From positions 1-50,372 of the forward strand of contig QANT01009262.1 in NCBI GenBank assembly GCA_003254885.1: a stretch of DNA of 50,372 nt, written 5' to 3'. This stretch comes from Purshia tridentata. Its lineage: Eukaryota; Streptophyta; Magnoliopsida; Rosales; Rosaceae. Positions 11,523-24,200 of this stretch are shown in pieces (the first letter of the stretch is position 1; each line of letters begins with the position of its first letter). Made by a program: the position numbers and the translations under genes. The notes below the pieces were generated by a model, which was given only the letters and a program-made list of their open reading frames with translations, had not been told where the DNA came from and searched no databases.

Positions 11523-14500
11523 TTATCCTCTACCAGCATTACCATGTCTGTGGTTTCTGAAGAAGCTAAGAAGCGTCTGTGCCTGCAAGAAAACCAAAAA
11601 CTTCGTTAACACTATGTTTAATAATTATTTGTAATGATATATAAGCTGAGAAGACCAAGCAACATCATACCTTTTCTTTGGCCCTTGGGGTGCCAGATTG
11701 TGACAATACAACTAACGGTGGGACAGCTCCTTCTTGGAGCACCATGCTACAATATCTATTACTATTTGTGCAGAGCTGTAAAAGAGCAGCTGCTGCATTC
11801 TCCTTCCCTCTTGCAGAACCCAATTCAACAACCTCAACCAGAACAGGGATCCCACCCTCCTGACCAATTGCTGTTCTTCCCTCAGGAATTGTAGAAAGAT
11901 TAGCCAAAACAGCAACTGCCTTGTCAACCATTCCAGCTGCTGGGTCCATCAACTCAACTAGGTACTTCACAGCACCAGCTTGAACAATCCGGGCCTTGTT
12001 CTCATGAAAAATTGACAAATTAAACAAAGCTGTGGCTGCATCTTTCCTCCCTCTAGGAGTCCCATTACCCAATAAATCAACTAGCGGCCTAATAGCCCCT
12101 GACCTTCCTATGCGAACCTTGTTGTCCTCAATCACCGAAAGGCTAAAGAGAGTGGCAGCTGAGTTCTCCTTGGCCTCAGCGCTCCCTGTCTCAAGGACAT
12201 GTATCAGAGGCTCAATTGCGTTGGCAGTAGCAATTACAGTTTTGTTGTTATCATTGATCGATAAGTTAAGAAGTGCTGTAACTGCATTTTCCTGAATCAT
12301 TGTGTCTGCAGAGCGGAGCAAATCCACCAATAAATTAATGGCTCCACAGTTTGCAATGACAATCCGGTTGTCCATGTTGTGCTTGGCAAGCATCCGGAGT
12401 TCGAGTGTGGCATCTCTTTGAGTGTCAACTGAAGAGCTTTTCAAGTCCTCAACCAGCCTCCGAACTTGGGCTTCAAGTCCAGAAAGGTCAGGTCTTGTTT
12501 CCATAGCAGGAGACGAAACTATCCTTGGGACTAAGCTCCCAGATGGACGGCGCCACATTTGGCTTCGAGGTCTTGCCTCTACCAATCTGGTTGGCAAGTC
12601 AGTTTCTCTCTGTTGGGTCGTCAAGGTAGCAGCCTGTGGTTCTGGATTTAACTCCCCTGAAGCGTCACTGCTGTAGCCTGACAGATTGCTTGATACCTGT
12701 AAGACCCCATTGGCATCTACTGGAGTTCCTTGAGTACAACTGGCATTAGAAAGTATGCTGGAAGCTGAGGCACTTCTAACATGGCTTTGAGACGACTGCT
12801 CGGCTTCAATAGGATTAGGAAATTCATCTCGAGATGGCGACATTGAGTGTTGGCTAACTAGATCTGTACCCCTTTCATCTAAGTTAGCAGACCTGTCTTC
12901 AGAACTTGTTAGTGATACTCTTGTGATATCCAAAACCTGCCCATTTCCAGCTATGCCAGACAAGGAACCTTCTGATGTAGAACGAGGATGCAATGGAGAA
13001 CTTCCCTCCCGATGCAATCCACCAGATGAGATTTTCTTAGTGGGCGAACCCATAGACCGAGTTGACTCAGGTGACATCGGCTGATTGGCCCTGGGATGGG
13101 GAAAATTAGGTGAATCCTTTGGTGCACCAGGCTCTGCATGTCCAAGAAGTTGAGTTGGCTTATTTAAGCCCATAGACTTTATAGGATCAGGCAGTTTCAC
13201 ATTGTTTGACTCACACCAATTTGCAATTAGTGCCTTTACAGTGTAATTAGGTATCAAATTGGTGTGAGCCAAAGTCTGCCGTGTCTTTGGACAAACAGTG
13301 AGGCCAAGATCAATCCAGTTCTTAATGAAAGTCCTCTCATACGTTTGTCCTGATGCCACAATTACTGGATCTGTCATCAGCTCCAGAGACAGAGGACAAC
13401 AAAAATCAGCAGGTATTGGAACTGGGCTGCAGCTCTGGGACTGTTTTATTATAATAAGGCGTTCATGCATACGGGTAACAAGGGTTATCATATGATCAAT
13501 ATACTCCGCTTCCTCAATCTTTTCAGATTGTTCAGCATTATCCTTCAACTTTTCAAGTGCGACAGCCTCAATAAGAACCTCCTGGTTTGACCTCAAGCTA
13601 AGACCCTCTGCAATTTTCACTAGGATCTCTGAGCTGGGTCCAACACCCTCCACTTGATCATTTATAGCATCTTTAATGACAGTGGACATTTGTTCATGGT
13701 CCACATGCTTAATTTTTTGTATGCAGTGCTGCAATAAACCAAAGGCAAGTCTTAGACATTATAAAAAGATATAACTAAACCTCTTCCCATATTTGAATCC
13801 CACTAAAAAGGCTAGCAATTACTTCTGCCCCATTCCGAAAATTATGGGTTTAACGATTTAATCTAACAAATGTAATTTTGTAAGCAATGAATCCAAGAAA
13901 CTGAGTGTTATGCTCTATCTGTAACACAATGAAAAAGGTAAAGAATTAATAACTCTTTTCAGTTTTCACACATTTTCTACCTCAAGAGATGCTGAACCCA
14001 ATTCATCAGGGAGATGTTGCTGGGAATTCTTCAGCAGCTGAAAGATATCCAGGCCAGAAATCCGAATCTTTGATATCAATGATTCGACTTGCAAAACCTA
14101 ATCATCATGAAAACAGAAGATGGTTAGAGAAACTGTCACTTAAAGAAAATGAATTAAATCTAGGCCCTTGGGGAAGTTCATTTATTATTATCTAATTTGG
14201 TTTAGGCTACCATCACTGTGCAAATGTATGCTTATAATAAACATATGCATGTGCAAGGCCATAAGTAAGGTTTATCTTTTTCTGAAACTGATGATAGTAA
14301 ATTCATTATTTTAAAAGTCCATGCCATAATTTTTAATTTGGACAAAGCCAATAGGCATCAGGAAACAAAAAAAGAACTTAAAATTCATTAAATGCAACTT
14401 ATTGAAAGAATTAGCAATGGAGCTGCAGGTAAGAAATGGGAGTGCGTACAGTTCCAAATAGATTAACTGTCAAAAGCCAAAGCTTCAGATACTCTTAAAA

Positions 14501-15401
14501 GGAAAGACTAATCAGTAAAACTTACAAGGATTTAAAATGGAAGAATAATTGAGAAAATGAAGAGACCACCATTACTACTATGTACATGAGAGAATGGATG
14601 GGAAAGAAATGAATACATGGAGTGGTTTCAGGATATAGCAGATAATATAGCATTGCAAGATGAGAGGCAGGTTAGGAACACTAATACAAGAGAGAATGGA
14701 TCAGGCAGGAATAAATACATGGAGCAGTATCAAGATATAGCCAGGCTAAATGCTCCTCCATTTTCTCATTTCACTCCCAAAGAGGAAGAGGAGAATCATT
14801 TGTCTCCTCAGGGTGAAATGAAACAGGATATTGAAGATTGGCCTGGCCCCTTTTCTACTGCCTTGAAGATTATTAGAGAGAGAGAGTGAGTAACAAGGCA
14901 TATCATAGAAATATGACCCATCATAACTTACCAAGCATATCATAGAAATTCTATTAATTCTAATTAAGGGCATAACAAAACTTGTATTAGTCAAACATAT
15001 GATAATCAAGAGCATTAAGACCATGAAAGGTCAGTTTTAGATAAATTTACCTTAAATTGATAAGACCTATAATTCATCCTAACTACAGAATACAAGTTAT
15101 ACAACTGAGTAGATTAGTAACTTACAAGATTGACTTTACTCAACAATGGTTGCCAGTCTTCAAATTGCTCCCGCAATTCATCAACATAATGACCCAGTTC
15201 CTCAAATGGCTTATTAAGTACATCACAAGAAGCTATTTCAGAATCAACAATGGCATCGAGTACAGTTTTCAACAATTTTAATATCTCTTCTGCTCTTTGG
15301 TAGTACTTCAAAACCGGGTCAAAGTTTATGTTGTCATGGGATGATAAATGGAAAAAAGAAGAGATGTTATTAAGAAGTGCTTTGAACAGTGATATCTCCA
15401 T
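11523..15401 (-). CDS. PUB4: U-box/armadillo E3 ubiquitin ligase, PUB4-like
   Basis: Four coding exons: 15126-15401, 13981-14097, 11671-13728 and 11523-11582 (stop TAA). They total about 836 aa, close to the roughly 830 aa remembered for Arabidopsis PUB4. The N-terminal part begins MEISLFKALLNNISSFFHLS and runs through about residue 230 as a helical U-box N-terminal domain. The U-box is at about 237-303: PIPADFCCPLSLELMTDPVI, then the GQTYER and CPKTRQ segments that contact the E2. A Ser/Pro-rich linker follows, then armadillo repeats from about 530 to 820 for substrate binding. The protein should act as an E3 ligase in the cytosol or at the plasma membrane. The ATG was chosen because the family begins with this sequence and because an acceptor sits five bases upstream (exon start 15406). 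A splice donor at 18565 suggests a leader exon and a leader intron of about 3 kb. Its 3' half has been copied to 8936-9945. Confidence 0.93.
14590..14889 (+). pseudogene. Antisense gene-like fragment inside a PUB4 intron
   Basis: On the strand opposite PUB4, within its intron 14098-15125, a frame is open from 14590 to a TGA ending at 14889. It encodes about 99 residues with a 34-codon internal direct repeat: copies begin ENGWERNEYMEW near 14590 and ENGSGRNKYMEQ near 14692. The C-terminal part contains PPFSHFTPKEEEENH and DIEDWPGPFSTALKIIRE. From memory this resembles the region before the leucine-rich repeats in plant RNI-like/rhp7-type proteins (Arabidopsis At2g06040 type), which have a DWPGPFSTAMKI-like phrase. 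No following exon or repeat domain is seen, so it looks like a captured or retro-inserted gene fragment. The similarity is recalled, not computed. Confidence 0.45.
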
Positions 15402-17008
15402 CACACCTGTGTCAATGTATATAAAATAGAAATGGTTTATCAACAAAATGAAAGGAACAGAAACAAAGTTGTAATGGACAAGCAAACAAAACATATATTT
15501 CAAAAATAATGACTATGAGCAAAATGAGTTCACCTTTCTAAGAACTGGAATTAATTAATATTTAAATAGTGCAATACCAGATTGGACTTGTGCCAGAAAA
15601 GTCCACCCTAATGAAGAGACTGAACTTAAAAGGATTTTATAATTATCAAATCTAGGTGCACTGGCAGATTAACTACTTGCAATTTTTTTTCAGCTTACTC
15701 ACCTTCCACTGTTCTCTTGATCAATCCATTATCAAAGTTTTATACGTTTTTTATGCCAAACATGTGCTTAGTTTCAATATTTCCTGATAAGTTAGGTAGT
15801 CTAATCTGCTAAAGCATAATCAATATGCAAATATAAAGTAGAAAAGAGGAGGCGAGCTATGCTCATCAAAACATCTGAGCAAGTTGCCAATTTAATTGTT
15901 ATAACACACACCCATATACATGCACGCCTGAACACACGCTTAGAGAGGGGGTTTCTGAATATTTTGAAAATGCAAGTACCATCAATTTTTCTGATGCCTT
16001 TTGCTGCCCCCTATAATTTCAAAGTATTCTTATCTAAAATGAAAAAATATTGTATCTCTTGCAGCTGGCTTGACATGAAAGACATGTTCCCTCCATGAGA
16101 TTAAAACTAATACATAATTAAGGAAAATTATAAAACTGGCCATACTTGTCATAAAATCCCCTAGCTTTTGTTAGTGTATCAAAAAGGCATATTCTTAACA
16201 AGTGAATCATATCATGCCAATAACTATATCTTCAATTGTACTGCTATGAACAGATTTCAATTTCAAAAAGAACGAAGGAATGCACCTTTATTCACCATGA
16301 ATATATAACTTCAACACCAATTCAATCTTTTTCATTTCTGATCCTTCAGAATCCAAAGTAATCCTTGAAAATGAAGAAAAGAATTCTCAAAACCCATACA
16401 AAACCTATGCTGCTATGCACCCAAATAGAACCCAAATATTCCCCAACTAGTGAACCCTGCAAAAAAAAAATAATTCAAAGTATGAGTTCCATATATAAAA
16501 AAAAATAAAAGCAAAAAATAAAAAGGAGAGGTCAACAATACTTATTATTGAAATTTCTAATCTTCATGCATTGGACCTCAATATAGTGATTGAAGTAATA
16601 TGCTGACAACTTTCCTACTATTGTTTTTCATCTAAGTTTTTTATTGAACATGAAGGCAATTTAGGAAAGTTAAAGGAACATCACTTTCCACGATGTATTA
16701 TCTTATTTCCTTCTACCTTTCCATCCAGAACTGGCAGAAAATATATTCACAGCATGGACCAAAAATGTCTTCCCTGATTTTCCCTTTCCTCCTTCCAACC
16801 CAACAAAGGAATTTAGAGTGTACCACCAACCAGCAGCCCTTTGTCTTTTCTCTCTTATTTGTCCTTTCAGTTTCTACCATTCAATACTGTGTAAAAATAA
16901 GATGACGATAACTGAATGCAGGTTATTGTGTAATTCTGTATGCTTGTTAGTCATTTGAAAAAAGTTATCTTTTTACCAGAAAACTAAGAGAATTTAAAAG
17001 TTCTATTA

Positions 17009-17893
17009 CGGTGTGTTTGGATAAGAAATTTCTCATTTTTATAGAAATTTTTAAATGATGAAACTTACTACTCCATTTAAAATTCCACCAATTGTAAATT
17101 TTATTGTTTGGATGTCAAGCATGAAAAACTTAGAAATTTATAGGAATTACAAATTAGGACAAGGTGGTAGTGGTAGCAATCATGGTGAGAATGAGTTCAT
17201 GGTGAGAATGAGGTGGTGGTGGTGGTGGTTGCTGTGACGGTATTAGTGGGGTGGTGGTAGCGGTGGTGGTATTGGCAGGGTGATGGTACTGGCAGTGAGG
17301 GTGGTGGTGGTGGTGGCGGCAGCAGCAATAACGACACCAGAGAGCAGAACAACAGGTTTTAGTTTGGCCAGTTTTGTATTTTTGTTTGTGCAGACAGAAA
17401 ATTTCCCATGGTTTTGTGCCTCTCACGTCTTAGGAATTAAGGGAATTTAAACCAGAGTACCATGCTTTTAATGCATGTCAAGGTTTTCAAGGTCCAAATT
17501 ATATGCTTTACTTTATCATGAACTTGGTGCTTTATTTAATTTTGATATAATTTCACCGTTACCATTTTGTATTAACCGTGGATGACGTCTGCATGGCTCA
17601 ATTTCAATTGTGATATGGGAGGGGTAGTGGTGGTGGCAGCAATAGTAAAAGCTGATGCAAGGGTGGTGGGGTGGTGGTGGCAGCGACAGAGGAGGCTGTT
17701 GCAGGAAGGGGTGGTGGTGGTTGTGATGGTTGTGACGGTGATGATTGCAGGTGGTGTGCCGTTAAAAAAAAATTATTATTGTTTTGGAGTTATAGAAATG
17801 ACACATTTTTCACACTGAATTTTAAGGTTGCCATTTTCCAAATCCCAACTTTTAGTGAAATACCGAGTTGAATTTCCTCATCCAAACACACCC
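17009..17893. mobile_element. Non-autonomous PIF/Harbinger-type element
   Basis: The left end begins CGGTGTGTTTGGATAAGAAA. The reverse complement of the right end begins GGGTGTGTTTGGATGAGGAA, giving imperfect terminal inverted repeats of about 24 bp. A TTA trinucleotide flanks both sides (17006-17008 and 17894-17896), as expected for a PIF/Harbinger (Tourist-like) target duplication. The 885-bp interior encodes no transposase and is dominated by GGT/GGC-rich tracts, so it is non-autonomous. It lies inside the putative PUB4 leader intron. Confidence 0.82.
17160..17330. repeat. GGT/GGC-rich low-complexity tract
   Basis: Degenerate runs of GGTGGT units with GGC interruptions lie within the Harbinger-type element. 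A second tract of the same kind is at about 17605-17760. The glycine- or valine-rich open frames here are artefacts of the repeat. Confidence 0.9.
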
Positions 17894-18564
17894 TTACAGC
17901 CTTTAGATTTCTCAGCTCCAAAACATTTTGACATATGTACATCATTAATTAACCATATCCGGATTCCAAATTTATTAGTCAATTACAGTTCCCTACTCTT
18001 CCAAATCTAAACCGAGTCCCCCGCCTCCCGCCTCCCATTATAACGGCTTGCCCAAATCAATAACTATTGTCTAAAAGTAAAAGATCCCAATAAACATAAG
18101 CATTAGAACACAATGCCCTTGATGCAAAAACCCAAGCAATTAACTAGACTACTTATACAGGTCATATACATTAACCCAATTTCCAATTGTTTTATAATCT
18201 CATTTGTTGCTTTTCATCATAGCTAAAAACAATGACCATTCAGAGTATAAAACCAAACCACATATATAATTACCAATTGAAAGATAAAAAACACATAACT
18301 TTTTTATTTATACTTATCTATGTGAGCGTGATCGATTTGGATTGAAGAACCAAAGTAAAAAATCAAATTTTGCACACAAGTATTAGACCCAGAATGGGAT
18401 TTGAGTGCCTGAGCTGAAACACAGTCCAACCAAAGCAAGACTAAATGGGAAAGCAGATTGACCAAATTCAAGAAACAATAACCAAAAATAGTACAATACG
18501 ACGCTCACTGAATTCAAAAACCCTAGACGGATCAAGCTGAAGAAGGTGGCCAAAAAAAATTACC

Positions 18565-18790
18565 TGTATTCAGCGAAAACGCAGAAGCAAATGACCAAAG
18601 GAAAGGTCGTTGTGGCCAATCTTCTTTCTCGTCCTCGTTTCTCAAATCCAGAACTGCAGACCAGCAAAGATTTCTCCTAAGTCTCTGCGGAGTTCTTATT
18701 TTATTTTTTTCTCTTTGATTTTCTCGGAGTCTTACTTTTTCAATTATTTTATTAGGTTTTGGAATTTAAGACTAAGCAGACAGACTGTTG
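18565..18790 (-). other. Putative PUB4-like 5' UTR exon
   Basis: The minus strand reads TTCGCTGAATACAG|GTAATT at 18565, a good splice donor. The upstream sequence is CT/TTC-rich, as in plant leaders. The right limit (transcription start) is a guess and no ATG-initiated family sequence is present. The exon is inferred only from the donor and from the acceptor immediately before the PUB4 start codon. Confidence 0.4.
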
Positions 18791-18799
18791 TTGCTGCCT

Positions 18800-21200
18800 C
18801 TGCCAGTGCTGGGTTCGTTGTGTAGTTGGAGACTGGGACATTCTCGTCATTACATATTTATCTTGTAATGAAAATAAATAAACATTATGAAAATTGGTCA
18901 ATAAGAATTTTTCTCTATAACTGGGAGTCATTGGGTAGCCGCCAAAAGGGCCGGTTTACCTCGTTTTGGACCGTGGCCGTTGCAATATTATTAATTGTCA
19001 AAATTACCTTCTTTGTCAAATTAAAAAAAATAAATGACGGACTTGGATCATCTATTAATCTAATTAATCTCTTAATTTTCTTAAAAGTTTGGTAAATATT
19101 AGAAGATTAGTTAAAGTAGGAAAGGATCCAAATCCATGTACAATATTTGAGTTAACGCTATCAACTCGGCCTTAACAACTATCCATAAATTATGTGATGC
19201 AATTAAATTATACAAAAAATTATTATCTACGAGATTACGACTAATATATTGTTACGTGATGTAATCATTTTACATGTTAATGTTATAATATCTTCACGTC
19301 GTATTATATTGATTATACATCATATGTAATTTCAATCACATCTTTTACATATTAACGAGTTTACATTTTTTCTATTTGGGTACATATTTGTTTTTTCCTT
19401 AATTCGTTTGCATTACATAAAAATGGATGTTAAAATAGATACTCTCATTAATTAAAAATATTAGAAAGTTTAACAAATTATAATCCATAATTAATTATAT
19501 TATTACAAAAATTTTGAAGTAATTAGCCTTAAATTACTTAATTAGACATCAATTAAGGAATTACATATATATATATACATATTCTTTCTTATGAGTTAGA
19601 TCTCTCCCCTCATTGTAAATTAATCTAAACAAATATGAATAGAAGTCGACGGCCGCTATTTAATCTGGATACTTAGGTCCTCGAAGAAGGGGTGGGTCTA
19701 AGATCCTTATAAACTATTATAAAGCCATACATTCTCAATGCTTCACAATCTAGACAGAACTGGAATGTTACAGTGCAGTTTTAGCTAAAGCATTAGCTAC
19801 ATGGTTGCAAAGTATCTTAATAAATTGGCAAGGGATGGATTCTTACTTATATTTATGCATTGATATTGTATGTGTGTCTAACATTAACGTTTTAGACTTC
19901 TATTTAATTATATTTCTAATATAAATACTAAATACTAAATTTAAACCCAAAATTCTGTAGCTTAGGCTTAAAAAGTAGGGGATTCTAGTGATAAATACAA
20001 TATCAATACAACAAAAATGAGAAGATGGAGAATTCTATTCGTTTTTAACCTTTTTGAATGGTACCCTAATAATTTCATACTTTAATGGCCATTTGGACTT
20101 TATGCCCCTAAAATTCATTTGACCGAGAAACGAGAAGATTCTTCAATGCCATGAAGTAGAGAAAGTTAGGGACAGGAACCGCCCCAAATGTCAACTTTGC
20201 AGCTTCTATTTTGTTTCTTAGAAGCTGCCTCGAACTTGTTTGGGGGAGGACTACTCATTCCAATGGTTATTTCATGTGTATTGACTTGCTTAAATATAAA
20301 CTAGTCTTACACTAATATGTATATGTTGAATAAATAAGGACCATTAGCTTATGTATCACTGCCTTTTTCACAGCAAAACCTCAATAGAAAGAGTACTTAT
20401 TCAACTAGTAATGATAAAAATTCTACATTTTTATATCATAATTTTATAATACCTTATATAGCAACTTACATATTATTCATACATTAAACACTAAAAAAAT
20501 ATATATACCTAAAAAAAAAATCATGTCTAATAAAATAATGACACGTAAAGTAATATAAGAATGTGATAAATATATCATTTTTGCTTATTTGGTGCTAAAA
20601 ACACAAATTTTTTTATAACAGATGTGTAACACTTCAAATATACATAATGAAATAATAGAGGGCTCCCTTTTTAAAGAAAAATAGAAGGAAAAAAAAGCAT
20701 CATATATGAGCCCATGGTTTAATTGATTTTAATAATTGCGAACCATCTCAATTGATCATTTCATTTATCATTTCTTTATAATGCCAAGACCAAAAAAATT
20801 AAAATTCTTCTTGACGCATGATGGAATGTGACAATGGCTATAATCGTAATCTTAAAAGGTACCCAGTGAAAAGCTACAAATAATAATACAAAGAACAACA
20901 GCTTGAGAGAAGAAGCCTTATTGGACAATCTTTTGATTCTCTTGTATGTTACAATATTCACATACAAATTCAATGACGTTTACAAAACCAAAATGTGAGT
21001 GCTTCTATGTATACCTCTCTACTATCTGGGTTTTTAATGAGCATCCTTTCATGGGCATTGCAAAGAATGATTCATCATATTGAACAAAGAATCTTGATCA
21101 CTTGAGTCACTATGATTGCAGAATTTTTGTTGTCATGTGAGTCAAAATGCAAATCGCAGACATGCCATGCCATCAACCGCTAAGCTAAGACAGCTTCCAA
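18800..21200. other. AT-rich spacer between PUB4-like and aspartic protease genes
   Basis: No gene is recognised on either strand. The left end should contain the PUB4-like promoter and the right end the 3' flank of the aspartic protease. Short AT runs (for example 19568-19579) are present, but no defined element was seen. Confidence 0.6.
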
Positions 21201-21204
21201 GTTT

Positions 21205-24200
21205 TCATAGCGGCTGAAGTTCTTGCTCTGGAGCAGCCACACTGACAGGCTTGTATGAATTGAGCGTCCGTTGTCGGTGTCTCCAAATTAACCACAATCC
21301 AAAACCAGATAATGCAATAACTAGAAGTACTAAAATTGATATAACCGCCACATAGTTGTGCTGCCACCATGTCCTGTCCAATTTCAGAAGAACAAAAAAC
21401 TATGAAATAAGGCTACCTATGATACTGTGATCTGTATATAAATAACTTAAGATAGACAGGTCCCACTATGAATGCATCAGAAGGCGATTTGGACCTTTGG
21501 TCGTGAACCAGTACATAGATTACATGCACCTTATATTAATTATTATTCCTTTGTTGTATATGGGCGTTGCATCTAATTCTCAAATGGCAAAGATAACTAA
21601 TTCATTATCTATATGCCAACACTCCTATGGGAGATTCTATCTAGATTCTTGTATAGAAAGAGGAAGAACCACATAAGAAATATGGTCGTGAACCATATGC
21701 AATGTGATCTGGATAAATGGATCTCTCTTTCTTTTTTTTTTCTTGTTTTTGGTCGAACAGATAAATGGATCTTAGAGAGTGAAATATAAGCTACCGTTTA
21801 TCCTTGGGCTCGGCACTCCATCCAACCAACTTATAACTTCCAAACATTACAGGAAATTTCAAATGATGTTCTGCAACCTTGGAAATTATACCCTGCGGGC
21901 AGAACAAACAAATCATCAAGAAAACAGTTATAAGCATTGGCATAGACACTAGTTGCAATAATATAGGGCAGACTTACCAGTGCGGTTGTATTAGAAATGT
22001 AGTCAGTAGAACCAGCTGGAAATATGGCCCATTTAATGAAAGAATCATCTCCGTCGGAGGCAAATTTCAACAAACGGATCTGAAAACATCCATTCAAAAT
22101 TGGCACCCTAAGCTGAAGATGCACTTAAACATCATAAAATGTGATTATAAACAGAGATATCTATCTGTCAGATTGACAGTATTAACCTATTAGTGAGAAA
22201 GTATTAAGTAAATATCAATCAAATGCTCATATATGGTTTTGTCTGACCTGTGATGTATTAACTTCCAATTCCTGAGCTATGAATTCAGTGAGTTCCGCAA
22301 TGTGGGGCTTCAGATCAGAGTAGCTGATGTTAAATAACATATCAAATGTTATTTGTCCGATTTGGTGTTCCCCTATCCATCAAGGTTCACGAGATATTAT
22401 AATTCAACCGTCTTAAACACATCTTTTTCCAGAAACAGAATGCAGCAAAAAATCATAATTCACTAATTAAGAATCTGTACTTGTGTTGACATATAAAAAT
22501 TAGAAATGAGTAAAAGAAAAATCTACAAATCTATACTTCCTAGCAAATGGACAAACAAAACTACACATCTCTATGATGAATTGATCAAATAGACAAATCC
22601 TATTATATAGAACATGCTCATTTTTTAAGGTCAAGTGAAAAGTGAGCTGTTCACATTCAGAATCCTCATCTGAAAGCATTGGTTGGGAACCAATATAGCA
22701 TAAAAGTTACTCAAAGAGCTGCAGCCTACACTACCTGGAAGTGTAAAAGGAGGTGCTGCAGTGGGAGCTAATGTGGGCTGCACTTCTGAAGTTGAATTCT
22801 TTTTGTCTGAAGCAGGAGGCGTTGGTGGAGGGGAAGCAGGAGGAATTGGTGGAGGGGAAGCAGATATGTCAAGTCTTTCCCACAAGTCAGAACAATTAGT
22901 TTTCCAAAAACCAATCTTCGAATGCTCACGATCATACATTACAAGAGTATTGCGGACAACAATTCCTATCATAAATGTGATAGATTAAATGAGATTAATT
23001 GAAAGTACAGCAAAAATTTAAAGGGATAAATTTGATACTTCACATGAAACAGGAAATGTATACATATACATACAGTCCGGTTCTCTACCAGGCGACTGGA
23101 TGCTGGGAGCATCCAGATGCGCATGCTGATTGATTGGCAAGCACGACCAATCGATTGAAAGTTCAGTTAGCATGAAAACACACTCATTTAGGGCATAGAG
23201 TTTAGGTTATAACTCGAAATAAGCAAAATTTCGGATAGGGACCTTTGCGTGATTGATCGGACTGACACCCAAATTTTTTTAAAGTCCAAACGTCCGGTAG
23301 AGATGAATTGTTCCATATACATACATATATACATAAATACACCCACACACACATATATATTCCGGCTATGTTACAGTTAACTGCATATGGATACCAGAGT
23401 GTTCAAGCACTCACCATTGGGCATTCAAACACTCCTGCAATTTTTTTATTAAAAGGTGCCCTTTCCAAGCTTCGGTTTTAGGTTTTAACTCCAGAGAATT
23501 AAACCTAAAACATAAAGCCCGGACCTTGGTTCTACAACCTAAAGTAATAATCCATGTCGAGACAGAATCAAAAACCTAAAAGAAATACAAAAAAATGTAG
23601 GAGTTTTGGAACGCTTGCGGATCAGCATGCGGTTACACTGCATTTGCATTAGAAAAAATTTATAAATTCATATATGTATATGCACACAAGTAGGATACAG
23701 GATTGTGGAACCTTTGTAAAGTGTATACCTCCTAAAAGAGTAGTTGGATCCTTTCCATTTTGGAAAATCCCCAGGCAGTAAGCACCATGGACCTTTGAGT
23801 GCTTCATAGTTGATGTTATAATAAAGTAAAAGAAAAATCAATCAGTGACATCAAATAAGTTACCAATGCCTAAACCACACCATTGCACAATAAAAAATTA
23901 CAAATCATGTTCTAAAAACAATTTCTCTTAGGAGAAGGGAAATCACTTACTCGGAACAAGTAATTTTCAGGAGATAGTGCGAACTTTTGCCCATTTCCAA
24001 ATACCATGTCAACTGCTGGAAAGGTGTCTGATAGTTTGGAGCCATCACTGAACCAAAATTCATATAGGTGTTAATTGCTCCAGAAAAGACAAGTAAGTTA
24101 ACTGTACAATCAATTAAGCTCTTTGTTTTTTTATACGTGATACCTTCCAGCAGTGGAAAAGCAGATATCATTATAGTTTGGATCAGGGCCACGGATCTGC

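Larger units (their letters stand above)
15406..18564 (-). other. PUB4-like 5' leader intron region
   Basis: An acceptor at 15407-15408 and a strong donor at 18563-18564 (CAG|GTAATT on the minus strand) would define one long leader intron of about 3.2 kb. An extra leader exon ending near 15704 is possible, because a GTGAGT donor consensus sits there. No protein-coding sequence is recognised inside. The stretch contains the transposable element at 17009-17893. Confidence 0.5.

Noticed and set aside
17154..17818. His/Pro-rich and Val-rich open frames on both strands
   Set aside because: They come from the GGT-rich repeats inside the transposable element, which leave all frames open.
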